Assembly (NCBI GenBank): GCA_030832695.1
Contig: JAURIP010000067.1
Location: 1-7,807 of the forward strand
Origin: Sediminibacterium sp.
Lineage (GTDB): Bacteria; Bacteroidota; Bacteroidia; Chitinophagales; Chitinophagaceae
Direction: 5' to 3'
Length of the DNA stretch: 7,807 nt
Shown here piece after piece: positions 6,017-7,807 of this stretch (its first letter is position 1; each line of letters begins with the position of its first letter). The position numbers were made by a program, and so were the translations under genes. The notes beneath the pieces are model-generated. The model saw only the letters and a list, made by a program, of their open reading frames with translations, did no database searches and was not told the origin of the DNA.

Positions 6017-7210
6017 CTATCCCTTAATTGCGGCAATTCCTGGAAGCGTTTTACCTTCAAAGTATTCCAACATCGCTCCACCGCCTGTACTCACATAACT
6101 TACCTTATCATTAAAGCCAAACTGGTTAACGGCTGACACACTGTCGCCACCACCAACCAAACTAAAGGCGCCATTTTGCGTAGCTTCCGCTACAGCAACC
6201 GCAATTGCCTTGGTACCTGCCTGAAAGTTTTCCATTTCAAAAACGCCCATCGGGCCATTCCATAATATGGTTTTACTTGCTAAAATTACTTTTGCAAATT
6301 GTTCCCTGGATTTTTCTCCTACATCCAAGCCTTCCCAACCATCTGGAATTTCACCACTAGCGCATGTTTGCGTATTGGCTGTATTACTAAAATCATCTGC
6401 TACCACATTGTCCACTGGCAAATGAATATTTACGCCCTTCGCTTTTGCTTTTGCTAAAATTTCAAGTGCCAAAGGCATACGATCATCTTCATGAATCGAT
6501 TTTCCAATTTTACCACCTTGCGCTTTAAAAAAGGTATACGCCATACCGCCACCAATAATAATATCAGTAGCACGCTCTAATAAGTTTTCAATAATTAAAA
6601 TTTTATCAGATACTTTTGCGCCACCAATAATTGCTGTAAATGGTTTTTGCGCAGCATGCATCACTTTTTCAGCACTGATTACTTCGCCTTCCATCACCAA
6701 ACCAAAAGTTCGATTTGCTGGCGTAAAGAATTGCGCAATGATCGCTGTTGAAGCGTGCGCGCGGTGCGCTGTACCAAATGCATCGTTCACATATACATCA
6801 CCTAATTTTGATAATTTTTCTGCAAAAGCGACATCGCCTTTTTCTTCTTCTTTATAAAAACGTAGATTTTCTAATAACAACACCTGCCCTGCTTGTAAAG
6901 CCGCGGCTTTGTCAATAGCTTCTGCTCCAATACAATCATTGGCAAATTGTATCTCCACCCCTAATAATTCAGACAAATGCGCAACAATATGTTTTAAAGA
7001 ATATTTTTCAGTTGGACCATCCTTCGGACGACCTAAGTGGCTCATTAAAATAACGCTGCCACCATCTTTCAAAATTTTTGTAATCGTAGGAATGGTTGCG
7101 CGCATACGATTGTCGTCAGTGATTTCAAATGCATCATTTAAAGGCACATTAAAATCAACACGAATCAAGGCTTTTTTACCAACGAATGAAAAATCTTTAA
7201 ATGAACTCAT
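6017..7210 (-). CDS. pgk: Phosphoglycerate kinase
   Basis: This cytoplasmic glycolytic enzyme transfers the acyl phosphate of 1,3-bisphosphoglycerate to ADP, giving 3-phosphoglycerate and ATP. The product is 397 residues, the normal single-chain bacterial length. Motifs occur in order: RVDFNVPL (17-24), the basic-patch motif SHLGRP (57-62), [12 protein letters not shown] (112-123), [13 protein letters not shown] (142-154), the nucleotide-site GGAKVSDKI (196-204), WNGPMGVFE (317-325), GGGDS (353-357) and [14 protein letters not shown] (374-387). All expected substrate and nucleotide motifs are intact. The ATG at 7208-7210 places RVDFNVPL at the usual distance from the N-terminus. It follows gap, the preceding pathway step, after a 69-bp spacer holding a terminator; I see no good promoter in that spacer, so expression may depend on read-through. 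Confidence 0.98.
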   Translation of the reverse strand: MSSFKDFSFVGKKALIRVDFNVPLNDAFEITDDNRMRATIPTITKILKDGGSVILMSHLGRPKDGPTEKYSLKHIVAHLSELLGVEIQFANDCIGAEAIDKAAALQAGQVLLLENLRFYKEEEKGDVAFAEKLSKLGDVYVNDAFGTAHRAHASTAIIAQFFTPANRTFGLVMEGEVISAEKVMHAAQKPFTAIIGGAKVSDKILIIENLLERATDIIIGGGMAYTFFKAQGGKIGKSIHEDDRMPLALEILAKAKAKGVNIHLPVDNVVADDFSNTANTQTCASGEIPDGWEGLDVGEKSREQFAKVILASKTILWNGPMGVFEMENFQAGTKAIAVAVAEATQNGAFSLVGGGDSVSAVNQFGFNDKVSYVSTGGGAMLEYFEGKTLPGIAAIKG

Positions 7211-7236
7211 ATTTTTATTTGTTTCTTTTACAATAT

Positions 7237-7266
7237 AATTAAAAATGCCCTCCCGAAGGAAGGCAT
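7237..7266 (-). terminator. UUCG-capped intrinsic terminator between gap and pgk
   Basis: In minus-strand RNA, AUGCCUUCC (from 7258-7266) pairs with GGAGGGCAU (from 7245-7253) around UUCG (7254-7257). The closing pair is C-G, which makes the unusually stable C(UUCG)G tetraloop; one pair is a U-G wobble. A U-rich run (UUUUUAAUU, 7237-7245) follows. It lies 14 bp after the gap stop and 27 bp before the pgk start, so it should end or attenuate gap transcripts before pgk. Confidence 0.82.
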
Positions 7267-7279
7267 TGTATAAAAAATC

Positions 7280-7807
<528 letters not shown>

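Noticed and set aside
6909..7238. 109-codon plus-strand open frame antisense to pgk
   Set aside because: It lies wholly against the conserved pgk 5' region, has no recognisable domain, and is explained by codon bias of the true gene.

Overview
The window looks like a stretch of a Bacteroidota (Bacteroidetes) chromosome, probably from the Chitinophagaceae/Sphingobacteriales side. The grounds are an AT-rich composition, A-rich start-codon contexts with almost no Shine-Dalgarno sequences, several promoters of the Bacteroidota TTG-N19/20-TAnnTTTG type, and protein signatures common in that phylum, such as the WYDNEMSY ending of GAPDH. The family and order are inference. It reads as an ordinary core-genome region: no mobile element, CRISPR array, tRNA or phage gene was seen, and I found no convincing novel multi-gene system.

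Layout, left to right. Positions 1-503 carry no gene. They hold three tandem leftward promoters about 120-130 bp apart, each with AT-rich DNA upstream and a small hairpin at the predicted transcript start, followed near the left edge by a boxA-like element. This resembles the promoter and leader region of an rRNA operon whose 16S gene would lie beyond the left edge. Next is truA (minus), then a divergent secreted M1-family metallopeptidase (plus) with C-terminal HEAT-like repeats. A bidirectional terminator separates the peptidase from a convergent minus-strand cluster that reads, in transcription order, lemA, a signal-less TPM-domain protein, and a membrane-anchored TPM-domain protein with a glycine-rich tail. 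To the right are pgk and the 3' half of gap, also minus strand, each followed by its own intrinsic terminator.

How the genes work together. gap and pgk encode consecutive glycolytic steps (GAPDH, then phosphoglycerate kinase), and a UUCG-capped terminator between them may set their relative expression. A second strong terminator insulates lemA-TPM-TPM from pgk. LemA and TPM proteins recur together in bacterial envelope-associated operons, but their biochemical role is poorly defined. truA (tRNA pseudouridine synthase) and the M1 peptidase are divergent neighbours with no obvious functional link. The most interesting part is the triple-promoter region at the left end.
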